A stretch of 64,000 nt of DNA from Thalassolituus sp006212115 (GCF_040372045.1 NZ_BAABWH010000001.1); one strand, 5' to 3'. Shown: positions 43,241-52,230, counted from the first letter of the stretch. The notes: generated by a model not told the origin, from the letters alone. Made by a program: numbers and translations.

Positions 43241-44539
43241 TCACACCGCGAGCGTGCTCTCCAAGGCGCCCACCATGTTACTGGTCAGGTAAGCCAGATC
43301 GCCATCCCCCATCACAAAAGGTGGCATGACGTAAAAATTATTTGCGAAAGGTCGAACCCAGATTCCCCGATCAACACACGCTGGCTGCAATCGCGCCGTA
43401 TCGACTGGCTGTTCAAGCTCGATAACACCAATAGCGCCCAGAACACGTACATCAGCCACGCCCTTCAGGCCGCGCGCGGGGGCGAGTCCCTTTTGAAGAG
43501 CTGCTTCAATTCGGGTTACATGGGCCTGCCAGTCACTCTCCATCAGCAGGTCGAGGCTGGCACACGCCACCCTGCATGCCAGCGGATTCCCCATAAAGGT
43601 CGGCCCATGCATAAAGCACCCCGCCTCCCCCTGACTGATGACCTCGGCGACTTCAGCTGTCGCGAGGGTCGCGGCCAGTGACATATAGCCACCGGTGATC
43701 GCTTTACCGACACACATAATGTCAGGGACTACATCCGCATATTCGCAGGCAAACAATTTACCCGCACGACCAAAGCCCGTAGCAATTTCATCGGCAATAA
43801 GAAGCACACCGTACTGATCGCACAGCGCTCGTGCCTGACGTAAATATTCGGGATGATAAAAGCGCATCCCCCCTGCCCCCTGGACAATAGGTTCTAATAT
43901 CAGCGCCGCAATCTGCTGGTGATTATCTTCCAGGCAACGCTTCAACGGCGTCATATCTTCTGGATTCCAGGGCTGATCAAAGCGCGTAGCGGGCTCAGGA
44001 ACAAAAAACTGTTGTGGCAATATGCCGCTGAAAAGATGGTGCATCCCACGACGCGGATCGCAGACTGACATCGCCCCAAGAGTGTCACCATGGTATCCGC
44101 GCTCCAGTGCAAGTAGACGCGTCCGCCCCGTCTCACCTTTGGCCTGCTGGTACTGAATCGCCATTTTGATGGCAACTTCAACCGATACAGAACCAGAGTC
44201 TGCAATAAACACCTTATCCAGCCCATCGGGAGTCAGTGCAACCAAACGCCGCGCCAACTCAATCGCGGGACCATGCGTAAGGCCACCAAACATGACGTGG
44301 CTCATACGCTCGGCCTGCTCTACCAATGCAGCATTGAGAGTCGGATGGTTGTATCCATGAATAGCACACCACCAGCTGGACATACCGTCGATCAACTCCC
44401 GTCCATCCTGAAGTTTCAGTCGTACACCAGAGGCACTGACCACAGGCCATATACGGCCGGGCTCAGTCATTGAACTGTAGGGATGCCAGACGTGCTCACG
44501 ATCGTAATCGAGGTCAGGCTGCACGAAGGGATTCGACAT
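43241..44539 (-). CDS. bioA: Adenosylmethionine--8-amino-7-oxononanoate aminotransferase
   Basis: PLP enzyme that converts KAPA to DAPA, using S-adenosylmethionine as amino donor. At 432 residues it matches the family. HVWHPYSSM near the N-terminus, DGMSSWWCAIHGYNHP, the PLP-proximal ADEIATGFGR and the lysine-bearing MCVGKAITGGYMS are clear. It is transcribed away from bioFHCD across a 154-base region carrying a BirA-type operator, so both arms are probably biotin-repressed together. Confidence 0.97.
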   Translation of the reverse strand: MSNPFVQPDLDYDREHVWHPYSSMTEPGRIWPVVSASGVRLKLQDGRELIDGMSSWWCAIHGYNHPTLNAALVEQAERMSHVMFGGLTHGPAIELARRLVALTPDGLDKVFIADSGSVSVEVAIKMAIQYQQAKGETGRTRLLALERGYHGDTLGAMSVCDPRRGMHHLFSGILPQQFFVPEPATRFDQPWNPEDMTPLKRCLEDNHQQIAALILEPIVQGAGGMRFYHPEYLRQARALCDQYGVLLIADEIATGFGRAGKLFACEYADVVPDIMCVGKAITGGYMSLAATLATAEVAEVISQGEAGCFMHGPTFMGNPLACRVACASLDLLMESDWQAHVTRIEAALQKGLAPARGLKGVADVRVLGAIGVIELEQPVDTARLQPACVDRGIWVRPFANNFYVMPPFVMGDGDLAYLTSNMVGALESTLAV

Positions 44540-44606
44540 CGCATTTCCTTATCTGTTTGGCCGTTAATAACGCGTTCCGGTCGAGAATGACCCAACTACC
44601 TACCAA

Positions 44607-44639
44607 CTGTAAACCTAATAGCGGTTCACCGGTTGACCA
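44607..44639. promoter_or_regulatory. BirA-type biotin operator
   Basis: Half-sites CTGTAAACC (44607-44615) and GGTTGACCA (44631-44639) are separated by exactly 15 bases. They match the enterobacterial BirA half-sites TTGTAAACC and GGTTTACAA at 8 of 9 and 7 of 9 positions. It lies between the divergent bioA and bioF starts and overlaps the bioF -35. Confidence 0.7.
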
Positions 44640-44660
44640 CTACCGGATTCCCCCTGATAT
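44633..44660 (+). promoter_or_regulatory. bioF promoter overlapping the BirA operator
   Basis: TTGACC (44633-44638), a 16-base spacer and TGATAT (44655-44660). The right operator half-site covers the -35, so bound BirA would block RNA polymerase. Confidence 0.5.
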
Positions 44661-44693
44661 CCTGCAGCCTTTCAGATTCTTTGCGGACACATT

Positions 44694-45866
44694 ATGGGCT
44701 GGCAAGATCGCTTAACGACTGCCTTACAACAGCGACAGGCCAATCAACTGGAGCGTCAGCGACGCACCTTACACTCGGCTCAGGGCCCTGTCGTTTCAGA
44801 CGGTACTCGCTCGTTAGTGAACTTTTGCAGTAACGACTATCTGGGCCTTGCCGCAACAGGCGGTACAGACCTGGCCCGCGCTGCCGAAAAATGGCAGTTC
44901 GGCAGCGGTGCGTCACATATGGTTTGCGGTCACAGCAGCGCGCATCACGCCCTCGAAGAAGAGCTTGCCCGACTGACCGGCTACCCCAAAGTGCTTTTAT
45001 TCTCGACCGGCTTCATGGCGAACATCGGCGCTATCAGTGCGCTGGCTCAGCGCGGCGATCTGATCATTCAGGACAAGCTAAACCATGCGTCCCTATTAGA
45101 TGGAGCGCAACTCAGTCGCGCGCGAATGACGCGCTACCGTCACCAGGATTACGACCAACTGACACAACTCCTGCAGAATTCGATACCAGATGCACCGGCT
45201 CAGACCCTGATCGTCAGCGACAGTATTTTCAGCATGGACGGTGATCTCGCAGATATTGAACGCCTGAGTCAGATATGCACAGATCACGATGCCCTCCTTA
45301 TGGTCGATGATGCTCACGGCCTGGGAGTACTGGGCGAACAGGGCTGTGGTGTGCGTGGTCATTTCAACCTTACACCCCATCAACTGCCTGTTTATGTCGG
45401 CACTCTGGGTAAAGCCCTGGGGGGCTATGGCGCTTTTATCGCAGGCGAAGAGACCGTCATTGATTACCTGACGCAGTTTGCTCGCTCCTATATCTATACC
45501 ACAGCATTTCCACCTGCGATTGCCGAAGCGATGCTCGGCAACATTGAGCGCGCACGAGATAATCAACTGCGCCAGCAGCTCAGCGCCAACATTCAACAGT
45601 TTCGCACCGGAGCAATTGACGAGGGCTTACCATTAATGGCCTCCGACAGCCCAATTCAGCCTCTGTTAACCGGTGACAGCCAACGAGCTCTCGACATCAG
45701 TGAGCGACTTCGCCAATCCGGCTACTGGGTCACCGCGATTCGTCCCCCAACTGTTCCGCAGGGAGAAGCGAGGCTGCGCGTAACACTCAGCGCCGCTCAC
45801 ACCACAGACCACATAAAAGGCTTATTGGATGCTCTGACTCAGGCCTGGCATGAGGCCCAGTCATGA
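44694..45866 (+). CDS. bioF: 8-amino-7-oxononanoate synthase
   Basis: PLP-dependent condensation of pimeloyl-ACP with L-alanine to KAPA. The 390 residues show the alpha-oxoamine synthase fold: FCSNDYLGLA (44-53), GSGASHMVCGHS (70-81), DDAHGLGVLG with the PLP-N1 aspartate, and the Schiff-base lysine Lys240 in VGTLGKALGGYG. It opens the bioFHCD operon; the stop overlaps bioH by four bases (ATGA). Confidence 0.97.
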   Translation: MGWQDRLTTALQQRQANQLERQRRTLHSAQGPVVSDGTRSLVNFCSNDYLGLAATGGTDLARAAEKWQFGSGASHMVCGHSSAHHALEEELARLTGYPKVLLFSTGFMANIGAISALAQRGDLIIQDKLNHASLLDGAQLSRARMTRYRHQDYDQLTQLLQNSIPDAPAQTLIVSDSIFSMDGDLADIERLSQICTDHDALLMVDDAHGLGVLGEQGCGVRGHFNLTPHQLPVYVGTLGKALGGYGAFIAGEETVIDYLTQFARSYIYTTAFPPAIAEAMLGNIERARDNQLRQQLSANIQQFRTGAIDEGLPLMASDSPIQPLLTGDSQRALDISERLRQSGYWVTAIRPPTVPQGEARLRVTLSAAHTTDHIKGLLDALTQAWHEAQS

Positions 45867-46738
45867 CCATTCTGGGGCACCCGAACTCACCGTGGGAAAA
45901 AATAAGCGGCCAGAACAAACCCGGCACGCCGGTCTGGCTTTGGTTGCCCGGCTGGGGGTTCAGCGGTCATATATTCCGTGATTTGTTCGACGCGCTTGAT
46001 GGTGAACACTGGATCGCCGACTACCGTAGTGTCGACAGTGAATTCGTCGATATGGCTCAACACCTCCTCACTACCGCTCCGGTGGCTGAGTCCCGCATCT
46101 GGGTTGGCTGGTCTCTTGGCGGCGCTCTGGCCATGCGCGCTGTCACACGTAACACGGAATCGCCACCGAGCTCTGCTCAAGACAGAGTCATCACACTTGC
46201 GACTGGTGACCGTTTTATTCGACCAGACTCCTTACAAGAAGGCTCCTTACAACGAGACTCTGTACAAGAAGCCGCGCCGACAGAAGGAACGCCACTACAA
46301 GGGATGCCCAAGGCCGATTTTTCCGCCTTCCGAGAAGCCCTGATTCAGTCTCCGAACGCTGGAATAAAACGCTTTACCGGGCTCTGCGCAAAGGGCGCAG
46401 ACGATCCTCGTAATCTGATGCGAGACTTATCGTCAACGCTGTATGCTGCTGATGACTCAGCAATACAGACATTGAACTGGCTGGAATACACAGCACTCAC
46501 CGCAAACCAGAGTGAGCACACACTAAACACTCAGGCGGTTGACGCTCTTCATATCTACGGCACCCATGATGCTCTTAATCCGATCAAAATGACTCCCGCC
46601 CTATGCAGCCCGGGTAAGAGTCACTGTTTCTTTCTGGAAACCGCTGGCCGACAACACCTGCTTGATACCCTGCAATCAGTCGCTGCCAACATCGCTTCAG
46701 CCTCCATTAAACCGGGAGGCATCGATGCCAAGTCGTGA
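45863..46738 (+). CDS. bioH: Pimeloyl-ACP methyl ester carboxylesterase BioH-like
   Basis: Alpha/beta hydrolase that frees pimeloyl-ACP from its methyl ester, ending the BioC-started synthesis. The triad is readable: Ser84 in WVGWSLGG, Asp236 in YGTHDALNP, His265 in GRQHLLDT, and LPGWGFSG forms the oxyanion-side loop. At 291 residues it is about 35 longer than E. coli BioH. Most of the excess is a hydrophilic insert near residues 120-148 encoded by imperfect tandem repeats (46226-46271), in the lid region. Overlaps bioF and bioC, in the classic order. Confidence 0.88.
   Translation: MTILGHPNSPWEKISGQNKPGTPVWLWLPGWGFSGHIFRDLFDALDGEHWIADYRSVDSEFVDMAQHLLTTAPVAESRIWVGWSLGGALAMRAVTRNTESPPSSAQDRVITLATGDRFIRPDSLQEGSLQRDSVQEAAPTEGTPLQGMPKADFSAFREALIQSPNAGIKRFTGLCAKGADDPRNLMRDLSSTLYAADDSAIQTLNWLEYTALTANQSEHTLNTQAVDALHIYGTHDALNPIKMTPALCSPGKSHCFFLETAGRQHLLDTLQSVAANIASASIKPGGIDAKS
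46226..46271 (+). repeat. Imperfect tandem repeats inside bioH
   Basis: Three consecutive imperfect copies of a unit like GACTCCTTACAAGAAG (14-16 bases each) read in frame as part of a Ser/Gln/Glu-rich insert. Looks like slippage-generated expansion. Confidence 0.6.
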
Positions 46739-47540
46739 TAAACAGCAAGTCGCCCGACAATTTAGCCGCGCCGCCACCAGCTATGATCGTGCCGCTGGTA
46801 TTCAACAGCGGGTTGTCACGTCACTTTTGGAGCAACTCAAACAGAATTCGCCGGAGACTCCGTCTGAGCATACTGGGATGCTCGCCGGACACTGGCTCGA
46901 TATTGGTTGCGGCACTGGGGTCGCATTACCGCACCTTCGTCATATGGGCGCCAGCACCGTGACCGGCGTCGACCTCGCGGAAGGCATGCTTTCTGTCGCC
47001 CGCGCGCACTCCGATAACCAGACCCAACTGATTCTTGCTGATGCAGATCACCTACCAATGGACAATCACTGCGCTGACGGCCTGATTTCCAGCCTGATGC
47101 TGCAATGGAGTGAGGCCCCCGTCACAACCCTGACGGAATGGCACAGAGTCCTGAAGCCGCGCAGTCCGGTTGCCGTTGCCACCCTACTGCCCGGCACCCA
47201 GTCAGAGCTTCTGCAGGCATGGCAACAGATTGATAATCGCCAACACATCAACGACTTCATCACCCGTGAGAACATCATCGAGGCGTTTACGCAGGCAGGA
47301 TTCGTAGTTGAGCATGCGCAGAACGAGCGCCTGACTGAGCACTACGCCTCCGTGACGCAATTATTACGCGGCCTGAAAGACATCGGCGCTACCAATGTGA
47401 ATGCCGGGCGGCGAGCTGGGCTCGGAGGAAAACAAGCGCTAAAGGAACTGGAAGAGGTTTATCCAACGGAAGAAGAAAATGGCAACATCCGCTTTCCTCT
47501 TAGTTATGAAGTACTTTGGATTTACGCCCGGACAGTCTGA
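46725..47540 (+). CDS. bioC: Malonyl-ACP O-methyltransferase
   Basis: Methylates malonyl-ACP so the fatty-acid machinery can extend it to pimeloyl-ACP methyl ester. Start ATG 46725 has GGGAGG upstream and overlaps bioH by 14 bases; a frame from 46662 would be mostly inside bioH. The 271-residue protein opens KQQVARQFSRAATSYDRAAGIQ (BioC-typical, here in two segments), has the SAM loop WLDIGCGTG (57-65) and the post-I acidic VDLAEGML. C-terminal part around 200-240 matches BioC more than other class I methyltransferases. Confidence 0.95.
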   Translation: MPSRDKQQVARQFSRAATSYDRAAGIQQRVVTSLLEQLKQNSPETPSEHTGMLAGHWLDIGCGTGVALPHLRHMGASTVTGVDLAEGMLSVARAHSDNQTQLILADADHLPMDNHCADGLISSLMLQWSEAPVTTLTEWHRVLKPRSPVAVATLLPGTQSELLQAWQQIDNRQHINDFITRENIIEAFTQAGFVVEHAQNERLTEHYASVTQLLRGLKDIGATNVNAGRRAGLGGKQALKELEEVYPTEEENGNIRFPLSYEVLWIYARTV

Positions 47541-47605
47541 CACCACACGATTTCACACCAGACCCGATATTGGATTTCACATCGAAACGCACACCGGAAA
47601 CCGCA

Positions 47606-48304
47606 ATGAAACGTTACTTTTTAACCGGTACAGATACAGACGCAGGAAAAACACTGATCAGTGCTGCGCTTCTTCAACGCGCCGCTTCTCAGGGGCTCAG
47701 TTGTTTCGGCCTGAAGCCCATCGCATCTGGCTCGGATCGCACACCGCAAGGGCTACGTAACCGTGATGCACTATTGCATCAGCAATACTCTTCTCCCCAG
47801 CAGGACTACGCCACTCACAACCCGGTAACACTGGAACCCGCGATCGCACCCCACATTGCGACGGCTCAAGCCGGTATCCACCTTACCTGCGACTCATTGG
47901 TCACAGCTTGCCAGAGTGGTTTAGAACACTCAGTTGATTTTCAGCTAGTGGAGGGAGCGGGAGGTTGGCTGGTTCCCCTCAATGACGATGAAACCCTTGC
48001 GGATTTCGCTACCCAGCTCAACGCGAGCATCATTCTGGTTGTCGGCATCCGGCTCGGCTGTATCAATCACGCTTGCCTGAGTGTCCACGCTATTCGCCGG
48101 GGCGGACTCAATATAGCCGGCTGGGTTGCCAATGGCATCGATCCTGACATGGAAGCTCAAGCCGATAATCTGAATTATCTCGACCAGTGGTTCGACCGCG
48201 AAAAGATCCCGTGTCTGGGTAAGATTCCTCACATTGCTAACATCAATCCGTTCGATCCCAACTCACTACAGCAAGTGAGCGAACGACTGCAACTGCCGGA
48301 ATGA
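47606..48304 (+). CDS. bioD: Dethiobiotin synthetase
   Basis: ATP-dependent closure of the ureido ring of DAPA to dethiobiotin. ATG 47606 gives 232 residues and begins MKRYFLTGTDTDAGKT, whose P-loop spans about 8-16. GLKPIASG (metal/substrate) and VEGAGGWLVPLND (near 112-124) are intact. Last gene of bioFHCD. No bioB lies within the window, so biotin synthase must be elsewhere if present. Confidence 0.96.
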   Translation: MKRYFLTGTDTDAGKTLISAALLQRAASQGLSCFGLKPIASGSDRTPQGLRNRDALLHQQYSSPQQDYATHNPVTLEPAIAPHIATAQAGIHLTCDSLVTACQSGLEHSVDFQLVEGAGGWLVPLNDDETLADFATQLNASIILVVGIRLGCINHACLSVHAIRRGGLNIAGWVANGIDPDMEAQADNLNYLDQWFDREKIPCLGKIPHIANINPFDPNSLQQVSERLQLPE

Positions 48305-48409
48305 ATGTCTCCCCTATACATGAGCAATCAGGTGAATAGGTGCATGCCGTGACGGACATGAAGTGCCTTGCTATAGTTATAGATATCGTAATTCAGTAGT
48401 CGAGCACCC

Positions 48410-49414
48410 ATGACCACCCCGCTGAGCAAGCGCCTGCAGCACTTTATTCCTTTTGATGAGTGGCCCGAAAGCATTATTGAGGAGTTATCACCTCACTTTC
48501 GCCTCCACCAGCTGAGTGCACGTAAAATACTTTTCAAGCGCGGACAGGACGACGACGAATGCCACTTTCTATTAGAAGGCAGCATTGATCTCGCAGACGA
48601 CAATTTTAACGTCAATACCATCAGTGCCGACGATGACGATAACTTTATGGCGCTGGACAGCACCCATAGCGTTCACCGTTACTCTGGTATTACCCAAACG
48701 CCCTGCAACATCGTCTCAGTCAAACGCGGCTATCTGGACTTAATCTCGACCTGGTCAGAATTCTGTCAACACACAGGTGAGCAGGATGCGGACGACGAGA
48801 CCGATTGGCTGGAACGCCTGATCACCTCTGAATTGTTCGCTCGTATTCCACCGGCCAACATCCAGAAACTACTTTCCCGCTTTGAGGAGCTGCCCGCTGC
48901 TCTGGGCGACGTAATAGTGCGCGAGGGAGAGATTGGCGAACATTGCTTCGTTATCAAAACCGGCAGCGCCCTGATTACCCGCAAACAAAATCAACAGGAT
49001 GAGACTCTGGCGGTACTGAATCCCGGAGATCTCTTCGGTGAGGATGCACTGATCAGCCAGCTACCCAGAAATGCCACAGTAACCATGACGACCAGTGGCA
49101 CACTCGCGCGACTCGCTAAAGATGATTTTGATCCGCTACTGAAAAAGCCGGTACTCAACTACCTGCCTGAATCCAAGCTCAACACTTTAATTGATGAAGC
49201 GGACACCGGCGTAATCATCCTCGATGTACGGCACTCGCAGGAATCCAACGCATCGCCTATGGTCAGGGCCCGCAGCGTGTCACTGTCAACACTTCGGGAA
49301 ACCCTTAAAACCTTTGAGCGCGATTTTATTTACGCCATCGTTGGCGGAGGGCGCGCCGAAGCGGCGGCCTACATTCTCTCTGAAGCCGGATTTGACGCCC
49401 GCGTCGTCACATGA
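48410..49414 (+). CDS. Tandem cNMP-binding domains fused to a rhodanese-like domain
   Basis: A 334-residue protein with no DNA-binding domain. Residues about 12-120 look like a degenerate cyclic-nucleotide-binding fold (ARKILFKRGQDDDECHFLLEGSI). A second, better one covers 140-250, with the phosphate cassette FGEDALISQLPRNAT (209-223) retaining the GE...A-L...R-A-T pattern. Residues 262-334 resemble a rhodanese (GVIILDVRHSQESN, later IVGGGRAEAAAYILSEAGF), but the active-loop cysteine is replaced, so sulfurtransferase activity is unlikely. Probably a soluble signalling adaptor. Its stop overlaps the TonB-like gene (ATGA). Confidence 0.8.
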   Translation: MTTPLSKRLQHFIPFDEWPESIIEELSPHFRLHQLSARKILFKRGQDDDECHFLLEGSIDLADDNFNVNTISADDDDNFMALDSTHSVHRYSGITQTPCNIVSVKRGYLDLISTWSEFCQHTGEQDADDETDWLERLITSELFARIPPANIQKLLSRFEELPAALGDVIVREGEIGEHCFVIKTGSALITRKQNQQDETLAVLNPGDLFGEDALISQLPRNATVTMTTSGTLARLAKDDFDPLLKKPVLNYLPESKLNTLIDEADTGVIILDVRHSQESNASPMVRARSVSLSTLRETLKTFERDFIYAIVGGGRAEAAAYILSEAGFDARVVT

Positions 49415-50271
49415 ACAGATCATACAGGGACAAGTCACTATGGGTGCGAAGGCGCTTCTGGCTTGCCCTGTTCGCCTCTCTTAGCCTGCACCTGCTACTC
49501 CTTCCAGACCTGCAACTGACCGAGGATACCGAACCGGCCCCCCGGGTGATTCTGGCGACGCTCAAAACAGAAACTGCGCAACGCACTGATAAAACCGATG
49601 AGTCCGGTGTTCTTGAGACAGAGTCGCAGCCTCTGCGCGAAGCCAAAGCCGCCAACAGGCCTAGCACACCGCCAGAGCCCAAGCTGACTACCCAAGCACC
49701 TGCCGCTACACCTGCCGCTACACCTACAAGGGTTCCTCGCGCGCCGTCCGAGCCCGTGGTCTCTCAAGCAAGCCAAACGCAACCAACCCGGCCTCAGCAA
49801 ACCCAAACACAGCCAAAGCAGCTCGACGCACCTACGCCCACCACAAAAAATAGCCATGATGCTGTAGAGGAAAAAGTCGAAACTACGACCCAAACAACGG
49901 TCGAGCCAACAGTTGAAAAAGTGATTAAGGCTCCACCGATGGCAACACAAAGCCAACCGCAGGGTCGTTTTTCCGGAAACGATGAAGTATTCAGCGATCC
50001 CAGAGAGCAACAGTACTACGAGCAGCTGATGGCACACCTGCGTCAGAAACTCCCTGCCCATCCAGCTGGTATTCAAGGAAAAGTCCGCCTGCAGATCACC
50101 ATCAAATACGGCGCAGTGATAACGGCAGTCGATGTACTCACAAGCAGCGGCAACCAAATAACCGATGAATGGGCAAGACGCGCTGCGCTGGCGATTAGCC
50201 CTGTACCATCGGTTCCATCGCATCTGTCTCAACCTTATTATTTCAGACCAACACTCTTTCTGAGCGAGTAA
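49411..50271 (+). CDS. TonB/TolA-like energy-transducer family protein
   Basis: A 286-residue protein: short basic N-terminus, one membrane segment (about 15-32), a long Pro/Thr/Gln-rich linker (about 60-180, with AATPAATPT and QQTQTQPKQ repeats) and a C-terminal TonB-like domain (about 205-286: GIQGKVRLQITIKYGAVITAV, DEWARRAALAISPVPSVP in adjoining segments). The layout fits an inner-membrane-anchored protein that reaches across the periplasm. No exbB/exbD or receptor gene lies nearby, so a TonB role is not assured. Start overlaps the cNMP/rhodanese gene. Confidence 0.8.
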   Translation: MNRSYRDKSLWVRRRFWLALFASLSLHLLLLPDLQLTEDTEPAPRVILATLKTETAQRTDKTDESGVLETESQPLREAKAANRPSTPPEPKLTTQAPAATPAATPTRVPRAPSEPVVSQASQTQPTRPQQTQTQPKQLDAPTPTTKNSHDAVEEKVETTTQTTVEPTVEKVIKAPPMATQSQPQGRFSGNDEVFSDPREQQYYEQLMAHLRQKLPAHPAGIQGKVRLQITIKYGAVITAVDVLTSSGNQITDEWARRAALAISPVPSVPSHLSQPYYFRPTLFLSE

Positions 50272-50366
50272 CCGCCAACAGATTTGCGACCAAGTGGTCG
50301 ATTGGCTGAAACCTATACAGGTCTGTACAATCCCATAGTAGTCGACCTTATTCACGGAGATCACGA

Positions 50367-52208
50367 ATGCTGGACAGCGGCATCTTGGCGTTCGCATTTA
50401 TCGGACTAATTTCATTTGCCAGCCAATGGTTGGCATGGCGAGTCAAACTACCTGCCATCCTTTTCCTGCTCGCCTCTGGCCTGATCATAGGTCCCGTCTT
50501 ACAGGAGTTTGACCCAGATGCGTTATTTGGCGACCTGCTCTTCCCACTGATATCACTCGCGGTCGCCATTATCCTGTTTGAAGGCAGCCTGACGCTCGAC
50601 CTGAAAGAAATACGCAATCAGAAAGGCGTCGTACAAAAGCTGATCACCATCGGCGCAGCCATTACCTGGGCCGTGGTTGCTGTCACTACACACTTCCTGT
50701 TCGGATTAAGCTGGGAACTCAGCATTCTCTTCGGAGCGTTGACAGTAGTGACTGGGCCAACTGTGATTGTGCCTATGCTGCGAACTGTCCGCCCGAATGC
50801 CGACGTCGGCAATATCCTGCGCTGGGAAGGTATCCTCATTGATCCGCTTGGCGCGCTTCTGGTCGTTGTCGTGTACGAGTTCATCGTTGCGCAGGGGCAG
50901 GCGGAAGGCATCTTAAGCGGCATGATTGCCTTCGTAGAGATTATCGCCTCTGGCACCTTTTTCGGCCTGGCCGCTGGCTGGATTCTGGGCTTTATTCTTA
51001 AACGTCGCTGGGTACCTGAATACCTCGAAAACATGGCGACCCTCGTGATGGTGTTCGCGAGCTTCAGTATCGCTAATTTACTGGCGCACGAATCCGGATT
51101 ACTGGCCGTCACCCTTATGGGGATGTGGCTGGCAAATCAAAAAGACATCCGAATCCGCGACATCCTGAACTTCAAAGAACACCTTACCGTTATGCTGATT
51201 TCCGGTCTGTTCATCATTCTGGCAGCTCGACTGACACTGGACGACCTGCTCGCACTCGGCTGGATGCCGCTGGCCCTGCTCGCAGTGATGCAATTTGTCG
51301 CAAGGCCATTATCAGTGTGGGTATCAGCGATTGGTAGCAGCCTGAGCTGGCAGGAAAAGTCGCTGCTCTCCTGGATTGCACCTCGTGGTATCGTCGCCGC
51401 AGCCGTATCGGCTTTGTTTGCAATCAAGTTAGAGCAGTCTGGAGAATCCGGCGCAAGCATTTTGGTGCCGCTGACCTTCTCTGTCATTTTCGGCACAGTG
51501 GTATTGCAGAGTGCCTCCTCGCGCTTTATCGCACGCTGGCTCGGCGTCGCAGAGCCCCCGCCCAACGGCTTCCTGATTATTGGAGCCAATACCGTCGCCC
51601 GCGCGGTCGCCGGAGAGCTGAAGAAAAACAATGTCGATGTCCTGCTGACCGATTCTAACTGGGACAATATCCGCACAGCACGCATGGAAGGCTTACCGAC
51701 GTTTTACGGAAATCCCGTTTCTGAATACGCCGAGCAGCGCCTCGATCTGGTCGGATTAGGAAAACTACTGGGTATGTCCCCCGAGCGCAGTCTTAATACC
51801 GTTGCAGGAATGCGCTTTGGAAACGAATTCGGACAGCACAACATATATGCTCTACGAACTTCCAGTGACGCCCGCTTATCGGAGATGCATCTTGATGGTG
51901 CAGAACACCGAGGCCAGTATCTCTTCAGCGAAACACTCACCTACAGCAAGTTTTCCAGCATGCTGGCACAGGGGGCCGAACTGCACTCGACTCAGCTCAG
52001 TGAAGAGTTCACATGGAATGATTTTCAGTTACAAAATGGCAAAGATGCCATTCCTTTATTCGCAATCACGAACGATTGCAAGGTTATTACAAGAAAAATT
52101 GGTCATGAATTTACGCCACAAAATGACTGGAAAGTGATTAGTCTGTTCACACCGGCATTGATTTCGCTCCATGATCAGGGGACTTCTAGGAGTGCTGATA
52201 CACAGTAG
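50367..52208 (+). CDS. CPA1-type cation:proton antiporter with C-terminal TrkA-N-like domain
   Basis: A 613-residue inner-membrane antiporter with about 12-13 hydrophobic segments in the first 385 residues, including ILFEGSLTL, GALTVVTGPTVIVPML and RWEGILIDPLGALLVVVVYE with the acidic ion-site aspartate. A cytosolic nucleotide-binding-like domain (about 395-510) follows, opening NGFLIIGANTVARAVAGEL; here the usual GxGxxG is changed to GANTVA, so nucleotide binding may be altered. Substrate (sodium or potassium) cannot be told. ATG 50367 has GGAG upstream. No partner gene is near. Confidence 0.88.
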   Translation: MLDSGILAFAFIGLISFASQWLAWRVKLPAILFLLASGLIIGPVLQEFDPDALFGDLLFPLISLAVAIILFEGSLTLDLKEIRNQKGVVQKLITIGAAITWAVVAVTTHFLFGLSWELSILFGALTVVTGPTVIVPMLRTVRPNADVGNILRWEGILIDPLGALLVVVVYEFIVAQGQAEGILSGMIAFVEIIASGTFFGLAAGWILGFILKRRWVPEYLENMATLVMVFASFSIANLLAHESGLLAVTLMGMWLANQKDIRIRDILNFKEHLTVMLISGLFIILAARLTLDDLLALGWMPLALLAVMQFVARPLSVWVSAIGSSLSWQEKSLLSWIAPRGIVAAAVSALFAIKLEQSGESGASILVPLTFSVIFGTVVLQSASSRFIARWLGVAEPPPNGFLIIGANTVARAVAGELKKNNVDVLLTDSNWDNIRTARMEGLPTFYGNPVSEYAEQRLDLVGLGKLLGMSPERSLNTVAGMRFGNEFGQHNIYALRTSSDARLSEMHLDGAEHRGQYLFSETLTYSKFSSMLAQGAELHSTQLSEEFTWNDFQLQNGKDAIPLFAITNDCKVITRKIGHEFTPQNDWKVISLFTPALISLHDQGTSRSADTQ

Positions 52209-52213
52209 CCAGA

Positions 52214-52230
52214 GGGGCCAGTCCGGCCCC
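52214..52230 (+). terminator. GC-rich hairpin after the antiporter gene
   Basis: GGGGCC-AGTCC-GGCCCC starts six bases after the stop codon. No T run follows, so it may be a weak or Rho-assisted terminator. Confidence 0.35.
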
